Shown: positions 26,212-35,060 of the stretch, one piece after another
How the letters are laid out: the number at the start of each line of letters is the position of its first letter
Position numbering within the stretch: position 1 is the stretch's first letter
Assembly: GCA_021768485.1 (NCBI GenBank)
Contig: JAIZVZ010000001.1
Location: 1 to 64,000 of the forward strand
Direction of reading: 5' to 3'
DNA length: 64,000 bases
From: Oxalobacteraceae bacterium
GTDB lineage: Bacteria; Pseudomonadota; Gammaproteobacteria; Burkholderiales; Burkholderiaceae_D
The notes under the pieces: generated by a model
The model's database searches: none
Told to the model about the DNA's origin: nothing
Seen by the model: the letters and a program-made list of their open reading frames with translations, nothing else
Made by a program: the position numbers and the translations under genes

Positions 26212-27789
26212 CTACGCAGCTTGCTGCGACTGCACCGTTTTCAAGCGATACAGCCGTTGCCGATAATTGCCTTCGGGCCCGCTCGGACTGCAATCGATGC
26301 CATCGAAAGTCTGGGCGACACGGTTGACGATAAAACGCTCCGATGCCGTCTGCAGCAAAATCAGGCGGCGCTTGCCGCGTCCCATGACGCCGCGGATGTC
26401 GAGAACCAGGCAATGGCCCTGGTCGGCGGCGGCGATGTCGAGCATCAGCGCTTCGGTCCGCGACAGGCCGAAGACCGCCGCCAGTTCGATCCGCGCCGTC
26501 AGCAAGGGATATTCATCGATCGCATCGCGCGTTAAATGCTCGTGCATGGCCACCGCCCAGGCTGCCGGCTCGGCACTGCCGGCCACTTTTTCCAAGAGCG
26601 CCGCCGCTTCGGCATGACCTTGGGCTTGCGCTTTTTGCAGCCAGTAAGCGGCCCGCACATCGCGCCCGGCCTCATCGCGCCGGCGGCGCCAGGCATTCAT
26701 GCCGCATTCAAATTGTGCGCCCGCGTGCCCCATTTGCGCCGCCAATTCGAGATATGCATGCGCATGCGGCACGCTGCGCTGCGAGAATTCCGATTTCAGA
26801 TAAATGCGGGAGAGCACGAACCAGGCGTCGGCCATGCCATGTTCGCCGGCCAGGGTCAGCCAGCGTATTGCTTTTTTGAAATTCGCCGAACCGGCGCCGC
26901 CGCTGACCCGCTGGCCCAGGTTTGTCATCTTGGCAAACGACAGCCCGAGCGCGAGCTGAGCCGCGCCATTGTTTTCCTGCGCCGCCAATTCGAGAAAATC
27001 GCGCGCCTCGGCTTGCGTGCCGCGGGCCTTGGGGTCGGCCGTATCGCCGTGGCTATTCGCCATCAACAGTTGCGCGCAGCGCGCCAGCAAGGCCGCCTCT
27101 TCGGGCGCCAGCCGCGGCGTGTCGGGGTTGGAGTTGGGCAACTGACTGGCTTGCAGCACCAGCTCGCGGGCCAGCGGCACGGCCCAGTGCAAGAACTGCG
27201 GATCGTCATGCTTATCCCAGGCTTGATCGGCCAGGGCATGGCGGGCCTGGGCGACGCCGGCATCGGCGGCGCGCAAAGTCCAGCCAGCAACTTGCGTTGC
27301 GGTTTCGACACCGGTCGTGCCGCGCTCATCCTTGATGCCGGCCAGATGGCCGCCATGTTGCGCCAGCAACCACTGGGCATCGGGCAAGCCGGCATTGGCC
27401 GCCATTTCCAGTGCCGCGATGGCCTTGGCAAACAGCGCCGTGGCAGCGCCGGCATCGGCCAGTTCGCTGGCGCCGAGCGCCAGCACCAACTGGGCAAAGA
27501 CCAGGCCGGCCTGGGCCGCGCCGGCATCGAAAGCGCGCTCGTACCAGACGCGCAAGCGCGCCGCTTGCGGGCTCGCGCGGGCAATTTCATAAGGAATATG
27601 GGCGGCAATCAACTGCGCCGCCTCGTCATCGCCGCGCAAGGCTGCCCGTTCCAGCCAGTGCAAAGCCGTCACCGCGCTCTGCGGCAAACCATCGCTGCCA
27701 TGCAAATACAACATGCCCAAAGTCCGCTGGGCACCGGCATCACCGGCGCGCGCAGCACGAATTACTGCCAATTCATTTCGGTTCGCCAT
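26212..27789 (-). CDS. Sel1-like repeat protein
   Basis: 525 aa, made largely of SEL1/TPR-like helical repeats of about 36 residues, e.g. AGDAGAQRTLGMLYLHGSDG, AADAGVAQARHALADQAWDK, GAAQLALGLSFAKMTNLGQR, LAGEHGMADAWFVLSRIYLK and AAQMGHAGAQFECGMNAWRR. The last ~100 residues (from IDEYPLLTARIELAAVFGLS) are not repeats and are unrecognised. No signal peptide is visible, so it is probably cytoplasmic and a scaffold for protein-protein contacts. Its partner is unknown. It points away from the porin and lies between dapF and that gene. Confidence 0.75.
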   Translation of the reverse strand: MANRNELAVIRAARAGDAGAQRTLGMLYLHGSDGLPQSAVTALHWLERAALRGDDEAAQLIAAHIPYEIARASPQAARLRVWYERAFDAGAAQAGLVFAQLVLALGASELADAGAATALFAKAIAALEMAANAGLPDAQWLLAQHGGHLAGIKDERGTTGVETATQVAGWTLRAADAGVAQARHALADQAWDKHDDPQFLHWAVPLARELVLQASQLPNSNPDTPRLAPEEAALLARCAQLLMANSHGDTADPKARGTQAEARDFLELAAQENNGAAQLALGLSFAKMTNLGQRVSGGAGSANFKKAIRWLTLAGEHGMADAWFVLSRIYLKSEFSQRSVPHAHAYLELAAQMGHAGAQFECGMNAWRRRRDEAGRDVRAAYWLQKAQAQGHAEAAALLEKVAGSAEPAAWAVAMHEHLTRDAIDEYPLLTARIELAAVFGLSRTEALMLDIAAADQGHCLVLDIRGVMGRGKRRLILLQTASERFIVNRVAQTFDGIDCSPSGPEGNYRQRLYRLKTVQSQQAA

Positions 27790-28232
27790 GAATGAGAAAC
27801 GCTTTCTAAAAAATTAGCCGAAGGTACAAATTTCAATTCATTAGAAATAGGCTCTGCAGCCATTATAACGTCTCTTTAATACAACATTCTACTGAGTCAT
27901 CGCAATCTTGTCACAATTGCTGTGCATGATGGGCCCGAGCGCCTATATGCTCGGAACCAGCGTAGGGAAGTGAGCAGAAATGGCGTGTTGCAATAAATGC
28001 GATGCTTATATGAAATAGTGGCGGGAAATTGCGCTGTTACATAAAAACAACAAATTATCAACATTTCCACTGTTTCGGCCAACTCCGTAGGAAAATAAAC
28101 GGCATTCGCAAAGACCGTCGCTAAAAAGTATTAATGTTCGATCTGCGGAGATGATCAGGACGTGGTTCAGCCAGTTCAAGAAACCGAACCGTACAAATTG
28201 ATGTACCGATTTACTTTTAAAGGAATTAAAAA
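27790..28232. promoter_or_regulatory. 443-bp AT-richer divergent region (Sel1-like gene / porin)
   Basis: This non-coding stretch is markedly more AT-rich than its surroundings and must hold the porin promoter and 5' leader. The porin ribosome-binding site AAAGGAATTAAAAAATG ends it. I could not single out a -35/-10 pair with confidence. The length suggests osmotic, sRNA or other regulation of the porin. Confidence 0.5.
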
Positions 28233-29354
28233 ATGAAAAAATCCCTATTGGCACTCGCACTTTTTGGCGCATTCGCCAGTGTTGCACAAGCACAATCTTC
28301 CGTAACAATCTACGGTGACGTCGACCTGGGCATCCAGCACTACAGCAACACCACAACATCGAGCAACACACACACAGCAAAGACCGTTGAAAAAGGCGGC
28401 GACAACAGCCGTTTGGGTTTCAAGGGTACTGAAGATCTGGGCGGCGGCTTGAAAGCTGTTTTCCAATTGGAAATCCGTTACGATGCTGACACCGGCAACA
28501 ACGAAAACAATACCCGTCCACTGTTCCAAGGCGAATCGCGCGTTGGTCTGCAAGGCGACTTCGGTATGGTCCGTCTGGGTCGTGGTTTGACCCCAATGGA
28601 AGCGACCAGCGCCGCTTTCGAACCATGGAGCTGGATGCCTAATCGCGTTGGTGGCTTCTCGTCTGACGTAATGGTTGCTGGCTACACAGCTTCCCCACTC
28701 GATGGCACAAACAGCTCGAAGAACCGTTTCTCGAACGGTATTTTCTATAACTCGCCAGTATTCAGCGGTTTCCAAATCAACGCTGCAATGACGACTAAAG
28801 AAGCCGGTACTTGCACCAACACCAGCTCGGCCACCACTTGCGCCTACACCGGTATCACCGCAGTTGGTGCTACTAGCCTGAAGTCGACCGCGACGACAAT
28901 CACTGCTTCTTCCGAAGCGATCGCAACACCGTACTCGATCAGCGCAACTTACATCAACGGCCCTGTTGGCGTGATGGTAGCAGCTGAACGCAATGCACTC
29001 GACACCAAGTACATGAGCGCCGGCGTTTATTTCCTGCCTATCCCAACATTGAAAGTGATGGTTGACTACAGCCGTCAAGATCAAAGCAGCACCATTGTTG
29101 AAGCTTACGACAAGACAACTGCATGGTTGGTTGGTGCTAACTACACCCTCGGCGCTGGCAAGATCCTGGCTGGTTACGGTCAAAAACGCCCAGACGGTTT
29201 GACAACAACCAAGCAAACTTCGCTGGGTTACGAGCACAACCTGTCCAAGCGTACTTTCCTGTACACAGACGTCATGAACAAGAAAGCCGCTTTGTCGGCA
29301 ACCAAGGCAAGCAGCGTCAACTCGATCGACGTTGGTATCCACCACAATTTCTAA
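28233..29354 (+). CDS. Gram-negative general porin (trimeric, Burkholderia/Neisseria type)
   Basis: 373 aa. The signal peptide KKSLLALALFGAFASVAQA is followed by SSVTIYGDVDLGIQHYSN, the standard first strand of betaproteobacterial porins. The constriction-loop region contains GRGLTPMEATSAAFEPW, and the chain ends in a C-terminal Phe (DVGIHHNF) as needed for Bam-dependent insertion. It forms passive diffusion channels in the outer membrane. Codon use differs sharply from the neighbours (more A/T-ending, e.g. GGT, CGT, AAC), the usual mark of very high expression rather than foreign origin. Two hairpins follow the stop. Confidence 0.95.
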   Translation: MKKSLLALALFGAFASVAQAQSSVTIYGDVDLGIQHYSNTTTSSNTHTAKTVEKGGDNSRLGFKGTEDLGGGLKAVFQLEIRYDADTGNNENNTRPLFQGESRVGLQGDFGMVRLGRGLTPMEATSAAFEPWSWMPNRVGGFSSDVMVAGYTASPLDGTNSSKNRFSNGIFYNSPVFSGFQINAAMTTKEAGTCTNTSSATTCAYTGITAVGATSLKSTATTITASSEAIATPYSISATYINGPVGVMVAAERNALDTKYMSAGVYFLPIPTLKVMVDYSRQDQSSTIVEAYDKTTAWLVGANYTLGAGKILAGYGQKRPDGLTTTKQTSLGYEHNLSKRTFLYTDVMNKKAALSATKASSVNSIDVGIHHNF

Positions 29355-29367
29355 TCACGACGCTTGA

Positions 29368-29446
29368 CGATAGAAGGGCTTGCCCTTTTATCGCCAGCTA
29401 AGATCGGAAATGAAAAGCGCCTCTGAGCAATCAGCGGCGCTTTTTG
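29368..29446 (+). terminator. Double terminator after the porin gene
   Basis: First hairpin: an 11-bp stem CGATAGAAGGG / CCCTTTTATCG (29368-29393) with CTTG loop. Second: AAAGCGCC / GGCGCTTTTT (29414-29445), an 8-bp stem running into five T. The second is a clear intrinsic terminator; the first may protect the mRNA 3' end. Confidence 0.85.
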
Positions 29447-29645
29447 CATTGAGGACCGCTTTCAATCGCCGCTATTGTCCACAGGAGTAGACTCACGGTA
29501 TGCTTTTGCAAGCGCCATCTCGACCGGATGGCATAAATTCAACTAGAATACAGCTCACCGGCACGGAATAGGCTACGATGCACAATGTCTTCCGCCCACC
29601 AGTTTGCGCAGTTCGCTTGTGCAATCGTTCATCAACACTTATGAC

Positions 29646-30314
29646 ATGACTCAATCCACACTCGACGTTGCCCGCTATCTTGCCGATCATCCTGAATTTT
29701 TCGAGGAACATGCCGCATTACTAGGCCAGGTGCAACTGACCAGCCCGCTGACCGGGCGCGCCGTGTCGCTGCAAGAGCGGCAAATGGAAGTGATGCGCAG
29801 CAAATACAAAGCGCTCGAATTGCAAATGGCCGAGCTGATCCATACGGCACGCGACAATGATGGCTTGTCGCTCAAGTTTCACCGCTGGGTGCTGGCCATC
29901 CTGGCTGCGCGCGGCGATGCCGATTTGCCGCGTACGCTGATCGACGGCCTGCAAACCGTGTTTGCCGTGCCGCAAGCCAGCCTGCGCCTGTGGGGAGTTG
30001 CCCCGCAATATCAGGATGCCTGGTTTGCGCAAGACGTCAGCGACGATGCGAAGATGTTCGGCACCAGCTTGCACCTGCCATATTGCGGCCCGAACAAGGA
30101 CTTCGAAGCCGTGCGCTGGCTGCCCGATCCGGACAGCGTGAGCTCGACCGTCATGTTGCCGCTGCGAGCCGCCGGCAGCAACGCCGGCGAGACCTTCGGC
30201 ATGCTGGTCTTTGGCGCCGACGACAGCGACCGCTTCACGGCCGATCTGGCAACCGATTTTCTGGTCAATATCGGCGAAACCGCCAGCGCTGCGCTCACCT
30301 GCCTGCGCGCCTGA
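29646..30314 (+). CDS. DUF484 family protein
   Basis: 222 aa. The N-terminal LDVARYLADHPEFFEEHAAL motif, a short coiled-coil with SLQERQMEVMRSKYKALE, and a C-terminal GAF-like domain match the DUF484 (YigA) family. It has no known biochemical role. It is nearly always placed between dapF and xerC, as here (26 bp before xerC). The ATG at 29646 begins the typical MTQSTLDVARYL start. Confidence 0.88.
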   Translation: MTQSTLDVARYLADHPEFFEEHAALLGQVQLTSPLTGRAVSLQERQMEVMRSKYKALELQMAELIHTARDNDGLSLKFHRWVLAILAARGDADLPRTLIDGLQTVFAVPQASLRLWGVAPQYQDAWFAQDVSDDAKMFGTSLHLPYCGPNKDFEAVRWLPDPDSVSSTVMLPLRAAGSNAGETFGMLVFGADDSDRFTADLATDFLVNIGETASAALTCLRA

Positions 30315-30339
30315 AGACGGCCCCGGCCGGCGACCGCCG

Positions 30340-31302
30340 ATGAATCCAAACGCCAGCGCAATCGCCGCTTATCTGCGCCACCTGCAGACCGTGCGCAAAC
30401 TGTCGCCGCACACGCTCGACGGCTATGGCCGCGATCTGCAGCAATTGCGCCAATTGGCCGATGCCCTCGACCTGGACGCCATCGCCACCAACGATATCCG
30501 CCGCTATGCCGCCACGCTGCACGCGCGCGGACTCGAGGCGCGCTCGATTGCGCGCAAACTGTCGTGCTGGCGCGGCTTTTTCGAATGGCTGGCCGAACAA
30601 ACCACCCTGGCCTGCAATCCGGTCGATGGCGTCAAGCCGCCCAAGCGCGCCAAGACCTTGCCAAAAGCGCTAGGCGTCGACGATGCCGTGCATCTGGTGT
30701 CCGCGACCACGGCGCCGCCGGGCATGCAAGCGACCCCGGAACAGATCTGCAACCACGCGATGTTCGAATTGCTCTATTCGAGCGGTTTGCGGGTGGCCGA
30801 ACTGGTTGGCGTCGATCTGCGTTACACGCGCATCGAGGCCGGTGGCCATGTCTCGGCCGGCTGGCTCGACCTCGACGGCGGCGAAGTGACCATTACCGGC
30901 AAGGGCCAGAAGATGCGCAGCGTACCGGTCGGCCAGGCGGCCCTCGCGGCCATCAAGGCCTGGCTGCCCGTGCGCGCCACGCTGGTCAGGCAGGACGACA
31001 GCGGCGACGCCGCCGCCCTGTTTGTCAGCAGTCGCGGAACCCGGATCTCGCCGCGCCTGGTGCAATTGCGCCTGAAAGCGCATGGCCAGGCGCTCGGCAT
31101 CCCGGCCAATGTCCATCCGCACGTCTTGCGCCACTCGTTTGCCTCGCACGTCTTGCAATCGTCGGGCGACTTGCGCGCGGTGCAAGAAATGCTCGGCCAT
31201 GCGTCGATTACCTCGACACAGGTGTATACTGCGCTCGATTTTCAGCGCTTGGCGCAAGTCTATGACAGCGCCCATCCGCGGGCGAAGAAAAAACCGTTGT
31301 AA
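30340..31302 (+). CDS. xerC: Tyrosine recombinase XerC
   Basis: 320 aa. It resolves chromosome dimers at dif with XerD. The N-terminal SAM-like arm-binding domain (AYLRHLQTVRKLSPHTLDGY) is followed by the catalytic domain: the first Arg in SSGLRVAELVG, HVLRHSFASHVL (H-x-x-R), LGHASITSTQVYTALDF (His and the nucleophile Tyr). All catalytic residues are present. The ATG at 30340 is preferred to the longer frame that overlaps DUF484. It is a chromosomal housekeeping recombinase, not a phage integrase. Confidence 0.96.
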   Translation: MNPNASAIAAYLRHLQTVRKLSPHTLDGYGRDLQQLRQLADALDLDAIATNDIRRYAATLHARGLEARSIARKLSCWRGFFEWLAEQTTLACNPVDGVKPPKRAKTLPKALGVDDAVHLVSATTAPPGMQATPEQICNHAMFELLYSSGLRVAELVGVDLRYTRIEAGGHVSAGWLDLDGGEVTITGKGQKMRSVPVGQAALAAIKAWLPVRATLVRQDDSGDAAALFVSSRGTRISPRLVQLRLKAHGQALGIPANVHPHVLRHSFASHVLQSSGDLRAVQEMLGHASITSTQVYTALDFQRLAQVYDSAHPRAKKKPL

Positions 31303-31322
31303 ACAATAAGGCTGTGAACGCT

Positions 31323-32405
31323 ATGGCAATGATTCCGACCACCATCCTGACCGGCTTTCTGGGCGCCGGCAAGACGACGCTGCTCAACCGTATCCTGCAC
31401 GATCAGCATGGCCACAAGATTGCGGTCATCGAAAATGAATTTGGCCAGGAAAATATCGACAATGAAATCCTGGTCCAGGACAGCGTCGAACAAATCGTCG
31501 ACATGAATAACGGCTGCATTTGCTGCACCGTGCGCGGCGACCTGATCGTGGCGCTGTCGAACCTGGCCCAGCGGCGCGATGCCGGCGAACTGCATTTCGA
31601 CTACGTCATCATCGAGACTACCGGCCTGGCCAATCCGGGGCCGGTGGCGCAAACCTTTTTCATGGATGAAGAAGTGTCGAGCCATTATCTGCTCGACGCC
31701 ATCGTGACCGTGGTCGATGCCCGCCACGCCATGACGCAACTGGACAACTATGAAGAAGCGCAGCGCCAGATCGGTTTCGCCGACAAGATCCTGTTATCGA
31801 AAACCGACCTCATGAGCGCCGAAGAGATCGCGCGTCTGAGCCAGCGCCTGGCCCGCATCAATCCGCGCGCGCCGATCGGCCGCGTCGAGTTCGGCAATGC
31901 CGGCATCGACGCCGTGCTCAATCTGCGCGGCTTCAATTTGAATGAAAAACTCGAAATCGATCCGGCTTTCCTGGCCGAGACGGAAGAGCATGTGCATGAC
32001 GCCAGCTGCGCTGCGCACTGCGCGCACGGTGACCATGGGCACGCCGATGAGCACGCCGATGAGCACGACCATGCGCACGCGCACGGCCATGCGGCGGCCA
32101 GCCACAGCGACGACATTGCCGCCTTTGTATTCAATAGCAACAAGCCGTTCGACAGTGCCAAACTCGATGAATTTTTAGCCGCCATCGTCCAGGTCTACGG
32201 CCCGGCCATGTTGCGCTATAAAGGCATCCTCTATATGGCCGGCGCGGAACACAAAGTCGTCTTTCAAGGCGTTCATCAGCTAATGGGCAGCGATCTGGGC
32301 GGAAAATGGGGGCAAGATGAGATTCGCTACAGCAAAATGGTATTTATTGGTAAAAATCTGCCAAAAGACATTTTTATTCGCGGCCTGGAACAATGTTTAG
32401 TATAA
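31323..32405 (+). CDS. COG0523 (CobW/ZigA-type) GTPase with His-rich metal-binding tract
   Basis: About 360 aa. The P-loop is GFLGAGKTTLLNRIL, followed by the metal-site motif GCICCTVRGDL (C-x-C-C) and the NKxD-equivalent SKTD. Between the GTPase and C-terminal CobW_C domains lies a His/Asp tract (HVHDASCAAHCAHGDHGHAD followed by more His) that should bind zinc or a similar metal. Proteins of this family deliver metals to client enzymes. The starts at 31314 (GTG) and 31329 (ATG) are alternatives. The next clear gene downstream is a DksA with a missing zinc finger, which is the typical context of zinc-limitation COG0523 genes. Confidence 0.88.
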   Translation: MAMIPTTILTGFLGAGKTTLLNRILHDQHGHKIAVIENEFGQENIDNEILVQDSVEQIVDMNNGCICCTVRGDLIVALSNLAQRRDAGELHFDYVIIETTGLANPGPVAQTFFMDEEVSSHYLLDAIVTVVDARHAMTQLDNYEEAQRQIGFADKILLSKTDLMSAEEIARLSQRLARINPRAPIGRVEFGNAGIDAVLNLRGFNLNEKLEIDPAFLAETEEHVHDASCAAHCAHGDHGHADEHADEHDHAHAHGHAAASHSDDIAAFVFNSNKPFDSAKLDEFLAAIVQVYGPAMLRYKGILYMAGAEHKVVFQGVHQLMGSDLGGKWGQDEIRYSKMVFIGKNLPKDIFIRGLEQCLV

Positions 32406-32464
32406 ACTAGCCGGGTTTTACGCAAGCGACCTTGATTTAGCCAAATCATCGTAAGGAGACAAAA

Positions 32465-32611
32465 ATGACAGCGTTAAAAAATCTACCGGCAGCAAGCACC
32501 ATCGACCGCTTGCCTGTCAGGGACACGCTAGGGAATCATCCCGCAACATTGCATGGTGTCATGCCTATCCGGCCCAAACCAGAGCGAAATCAAACCTGGC
32601 TTGGCCAGTAG
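32465..32611 (+). CDS. Small ORF of 48 aa with strong ribosome-binding site
   Basis: It reads MTALKNLPAASTIDRLPVRD at the start and ends in PERNQTWLGQ. AAGGAGA lies 5 bases before the ATG, one of the best Shine-Dalgarno sites in the window. It has no signal peptide or membrane segment and no homology I recognise. A GTG-started frame (32611-32811, 66 aa, Lys/Ala-rich) begins on the last base of its stop; that frame is less convincing. It may be a real small protein or a regulatory leader peptide for dksA, 240 bp downstream. Confidence 0.5.
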   Translation: MTALKNLPAASTIDRLPVRDTLGNHPATLHGVMPIRPKPERNQTWLGQ

Positions 32612-32851
32612 TGGTAAAGTTTGTCGATACATGGACAAAACGTAGCAAGCAAGCGGCAGCAGCTACTAAAATATGCGCCGAAGAGGGCCGCCGGAACGAT
32701 CCGGCCGCCAGCCAGGCACGGGCTGATGACCGAAGCAGAAAATACCGGCAAGCAATACCCGCAAGCGCAGCAAAACCACTAAATCAGCGTCCGGCGCATC
32801 TGCCGCAATAGCTGATAAAATTGAAAAACCCTTGCAGTGAAAGTAGGCGAA
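32612..32851 (+). other. Interval between small ORF and dksA
   Basis: Holds one open frame (32611-32811) with a GTG start but no good ribosome-binding site and a composition typical of chance. No hairpin or promoter stood out. It probably contains the dksA promoter or leader. Confidence 0.4.
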
Positions 32852-33307
32852 GTGACTACCAAATCCAACAAAGCGACGTCGGCAGCGACCGACAATGTGG
32901 CCATCCTGAGCGAAGAAGAAATTCGCGCGATGCCCGAAAAAGACTATATGAACCCGGCCCAGCTGGCGTTCTTCAAGGCACGCCTGCAGCAACTCGAAAA
33001 GGAGTTGCTCAAAAATGCAGGAGAGACCACCGAGCACTTGCGCGAAACCGTGCTGGTGCCCGATCCGGCCGATCGTGCCACGATCGAAGAAGAGCACGCG
33101 CTGGAATTGCGTACGCGCGACCGCGAGCGTAAATTGCTCAAGAAGGTGCAGCAATCGATCGCCACCATCGATGCCGGCGATTACGGCTGGTGCGAAGAAA
33201 CGGGCGAGCCGATCGGCGTGCCACGCCTGATCGCGCGTCCGACCGCCACCTTGTCGCTTGAGGCGCAACAACGGCGCGAACTCAAGCAAAAACTCTACGG
33301 CGATTAA
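32852..33307 (+). CDS. dksA: RNA polymerase-binding regulator DksA (zinc-cysteine-poor type)
   Basis: About 151 aa. The coiled-coil region (KDYMNPAQLAFFKARLQQLE to LVPDPADRATIEEEHALELR, with the Asp tip residues of DPADRA) is intact and would reach the RNA polymerase secondary channel with ppGpp. The C-terminal domain reads DYGWCEETGEPIGVPRLIAR then TATLSLEAQQRRELKQ: only one of the four zinc cysteines of E. coli DksA remains (C-x2-T, S-x2-A). This should be a zinc-independent form like P. aeruginosa DksA2, and is common in alpha/betaproteobacteria. The GTG at 32852 (giving TTKSNKATS) is favoured; GTG 32837 is possible. Confidence 0.9.
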   Translation: MTTKSNKATSAATDNVAILSEEEIRAMPEKDYMNPAQLAFFKARLQQLEKELLKNAGETTEHLRETVLVPDPADRATIEEEHALELRTRDRERKLLKKVQQSIATIDAGDYGWCEETGEPIGVPRLIARPTATLSLEAQQRRELKQKLYGD

Positions 33308-33723
33308 TCGACCGTTCCCGCAGCGCTGGCCGTGATGCACGCGGCCAGCGCCTCTTGCCCCGCCACCGTTGCCATGCCTGTGCCCCCGTTCCAGCCCGTT
33401 TCTGCCCTCCCCGCTCTTTTTTCACCTCTTTTTTCGCCGTCTTTTCAATCTCCTTTTGCCCGCCTGTTTCACCGGCGTTCGTGGCACGCCCAAAAATAAG
33501 GCCATGCAAATATGCCGTACTGCCGGTACTGTGGCGCCAAAAAATCGGGTAAGCTCCTTCTGCCTGCCAATTTATTATGAGCAGGCAAAGCCGAACAAGC
33601 GCCCGCGCGCCTGCCCGGCTTGTTGCTTGCCGAACAGGCGGCGCTGTGCCGGCAGCCGTCGACGGCGAGGTGTGCGCTGGTGGCACAGATCATCGATTTT
33701 GATTGCTTAAGAGCAGGAACACC
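33308..33723. other. 416-bp non-coding interval after dksA
   Basis: A 10-bp perfect inverted repeat, GCGCTGGCCG (33323-33332) and CGGCCAGCGC (33342-33351), follows the dksA stop and probably marks its 3' end (no real U-tract). Then a pyrimidine-rich stretch of about 95 bp (33385-33480) runs with C/T tracts, followed by mixed sequence. Open frames here on both strands look like chance. The end of the interval should carry the promoter for the STAS gene. Confidence 0.5.
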
Positions 33724-35019
33724 GTGGGCATTTTTTCATTTTTCAAGCGGCGCCGCACCACCGCGGCCAGCGAGGCGGACGATTTGCTGCAATCGGCACT
33801 GCCGCCGCCGGCCAGGCAGCGCGCCCCCGCCGGCGCCGACAAGGAAGCGGCCTTGCGCGACATTGCCCGCGCCACCGCCTTGAAAATCGATGCGATCGAA
33901 GCGGCGATGTCGTTCGATATTTTTCATGCGCCCGAGCCGCCATGGAGCAGACGGCCGCCGCGCCGCGCCGCCGGCGACAGTCCCGCACCAAGCCCCGACG
34001 AGCAGTGGCAACCGGCGCCAAGCCCGATGGCCGCGCCGATTGAAGAAATTGCCATGGCTTATGCCAGGCAAGAACTCGAGACGGTCGAGCAAAATCTGCA
34101 GGCCGCCTTGCGGGCCCAGCCGCGCGCGGCCGGCACCCGCGGTTGCTGGTCGATGTTGCTGGATTTTTATCAAATCACTGGCAATGCGGCCCAATTCGAC
34201 AATCTGGCCATCGATTACGCCAGCACATTCGAAACCTTCCCGCCGCTGTGGTCGAACAGCCGTTACCGCATCGCCGGCGAGACCGGCGCCCCGTCCTATA
34301 CGGGAGTAATGCCGACCCTGGCCCTGCCCGCCATCGTCGACGGCACCATCAACGCCCAATGCGACCGCCTCGCGCAACTGGCCATCGCCCACCCGATCAT
34401 CCGCATCGAATTTGTCGCCGTCACGCAGGCCGATGCTGCCGGTTGCCAGGCCCTCATCGGCTTATTGAAAAATTTGCAACAGTCGCAGCGCGAACTGATC
34501 CTGGTGGGCGCCGCCGAGATGTGCCGGCTGCTACGCAGCCAAGTCCGGATTGGCCGGCGCGATGCCGATGCGCCGTGGATTTTGCTTTTGGAAATATTGA
34601 AATTATCGCAACGCGAAAAAGACTATCGCGAAACCAGCGTCGATTACCGCGTCACTTACAATGTCTCGGCACAGCCCTATGAAAAGCCGGGCGCGGTATT
34701 CCTGGCCGATGCCCAAAACCGGCAAACCCCCGGTTCGCCCGACCGTTTCATGATGCCGGTGGTCGTCAGCCCTCAGGCCTGCCCGGCCCTGCTCGAGAAA
34801 ATTGCGGCCTATGCTTCGCGCACGGCAATTGTGGTGCTCGACTGCTCGCGCCTGGCGCGCGTCGATTTCGAGGCCGCCGCCACGCTGCTGGCCGGCTTGC
34901 AGGCATTGGCCGGCGCCGGCAAGACAATTGAATTACATGACGTCAACCATCTGGTGGCGACCTTGCTCGGCATCTTGCATTTCAATGAAATCAGTAAAAT
35001 ATTGCATCACAGATACTGA
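33724..35019 (+). CDS. STAS-domain protein upstream of hslVU
   Basis: About 431 aa with GTG start (AGGA about 6 bases upstream) and the N-terminal GIFSFFKRRR. A disordered Ala/Pro-rich part (residues ~25-110) precedes a middle domain with LALPAIVDGTINAQCDRLAQ. The C-terminal STAS domain has VVVSPQACPALLEKIAAYAS, AIVVLDCSRLARVDFEAAAT (the expected Asp/Ser loop) and a terminal alpha helix. STAS domains act in anti-sigma-factor antagonists and transport regulators; which role applies cannot be told. The middle segment (HPIIRIEFVAVTQADAAGCQ) also resembles a STAS fold, so two STAS units are likely. Confidence 0.75.
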   Translation: MGIFSFFKRRRTTAASEADDLLQSALPPPARQRAPAGADKEAALRDIARATALKIDAIEAAMSFDIFHAPEPPWSRRPPRRAAGDSPAPSPDEQWQPAPSPMAAPIEEIAMAYARQELETVEQNLQAALRAQPRAAGTRGCWSMLLDFYQITGNAAQFDNLAIDYASTFETFPPLWSNSRYRIAGETGAPSYTGVMPTLALPAIVDGTINAQCDRLAQLAIAHPIIRIEFVAVTQADAAGCQALIGLLKNLQQSQRELILVGAAEMCRLLRSQVRIGRRDADAPWILLLEILKLSQREKDYRETSVDYRVTYNVSAQPYEKPGAVFLADAQNRQTPGSPDRFMMPVVVSPQACPALLEKIAAYASRTAIVVLDCSRLARVDFEAAATLLAGLQALAGAGKTIELHDVNHLVATLLGILHFNEISKILHHRY

Positions 35020-35060
35020 TTTACATTCATGCATTACATCCACATATCATGCTGACGATG

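Noticed and set aside
28233-29354. Horizontal transfer of the porin gene, suggested by its different codon use
   Set aside because: A/T-ending, optimal codons are usual for highly expressed porins in otherwise GC-rich genomes, and the protein is of the standard betaproteobacterial type.
30211-31302. xerC as a phage or integron integrase
   Set aside because: Context (DUF484 directly upstream, dapF further back) and full similarity to XerC mark it as the chromosomal dimer-resolution recombinase; there is no att site or phage gene nearby.
33282-33710. Overlapping open frames on both strands between dksA and the STAS gene
   Set aside because: The sequence is a C/T-rich tract that yields Lys/Glu or Leu/Phe/Pro runs by composition alone; no ribosome-binding sites and no recognised motif.
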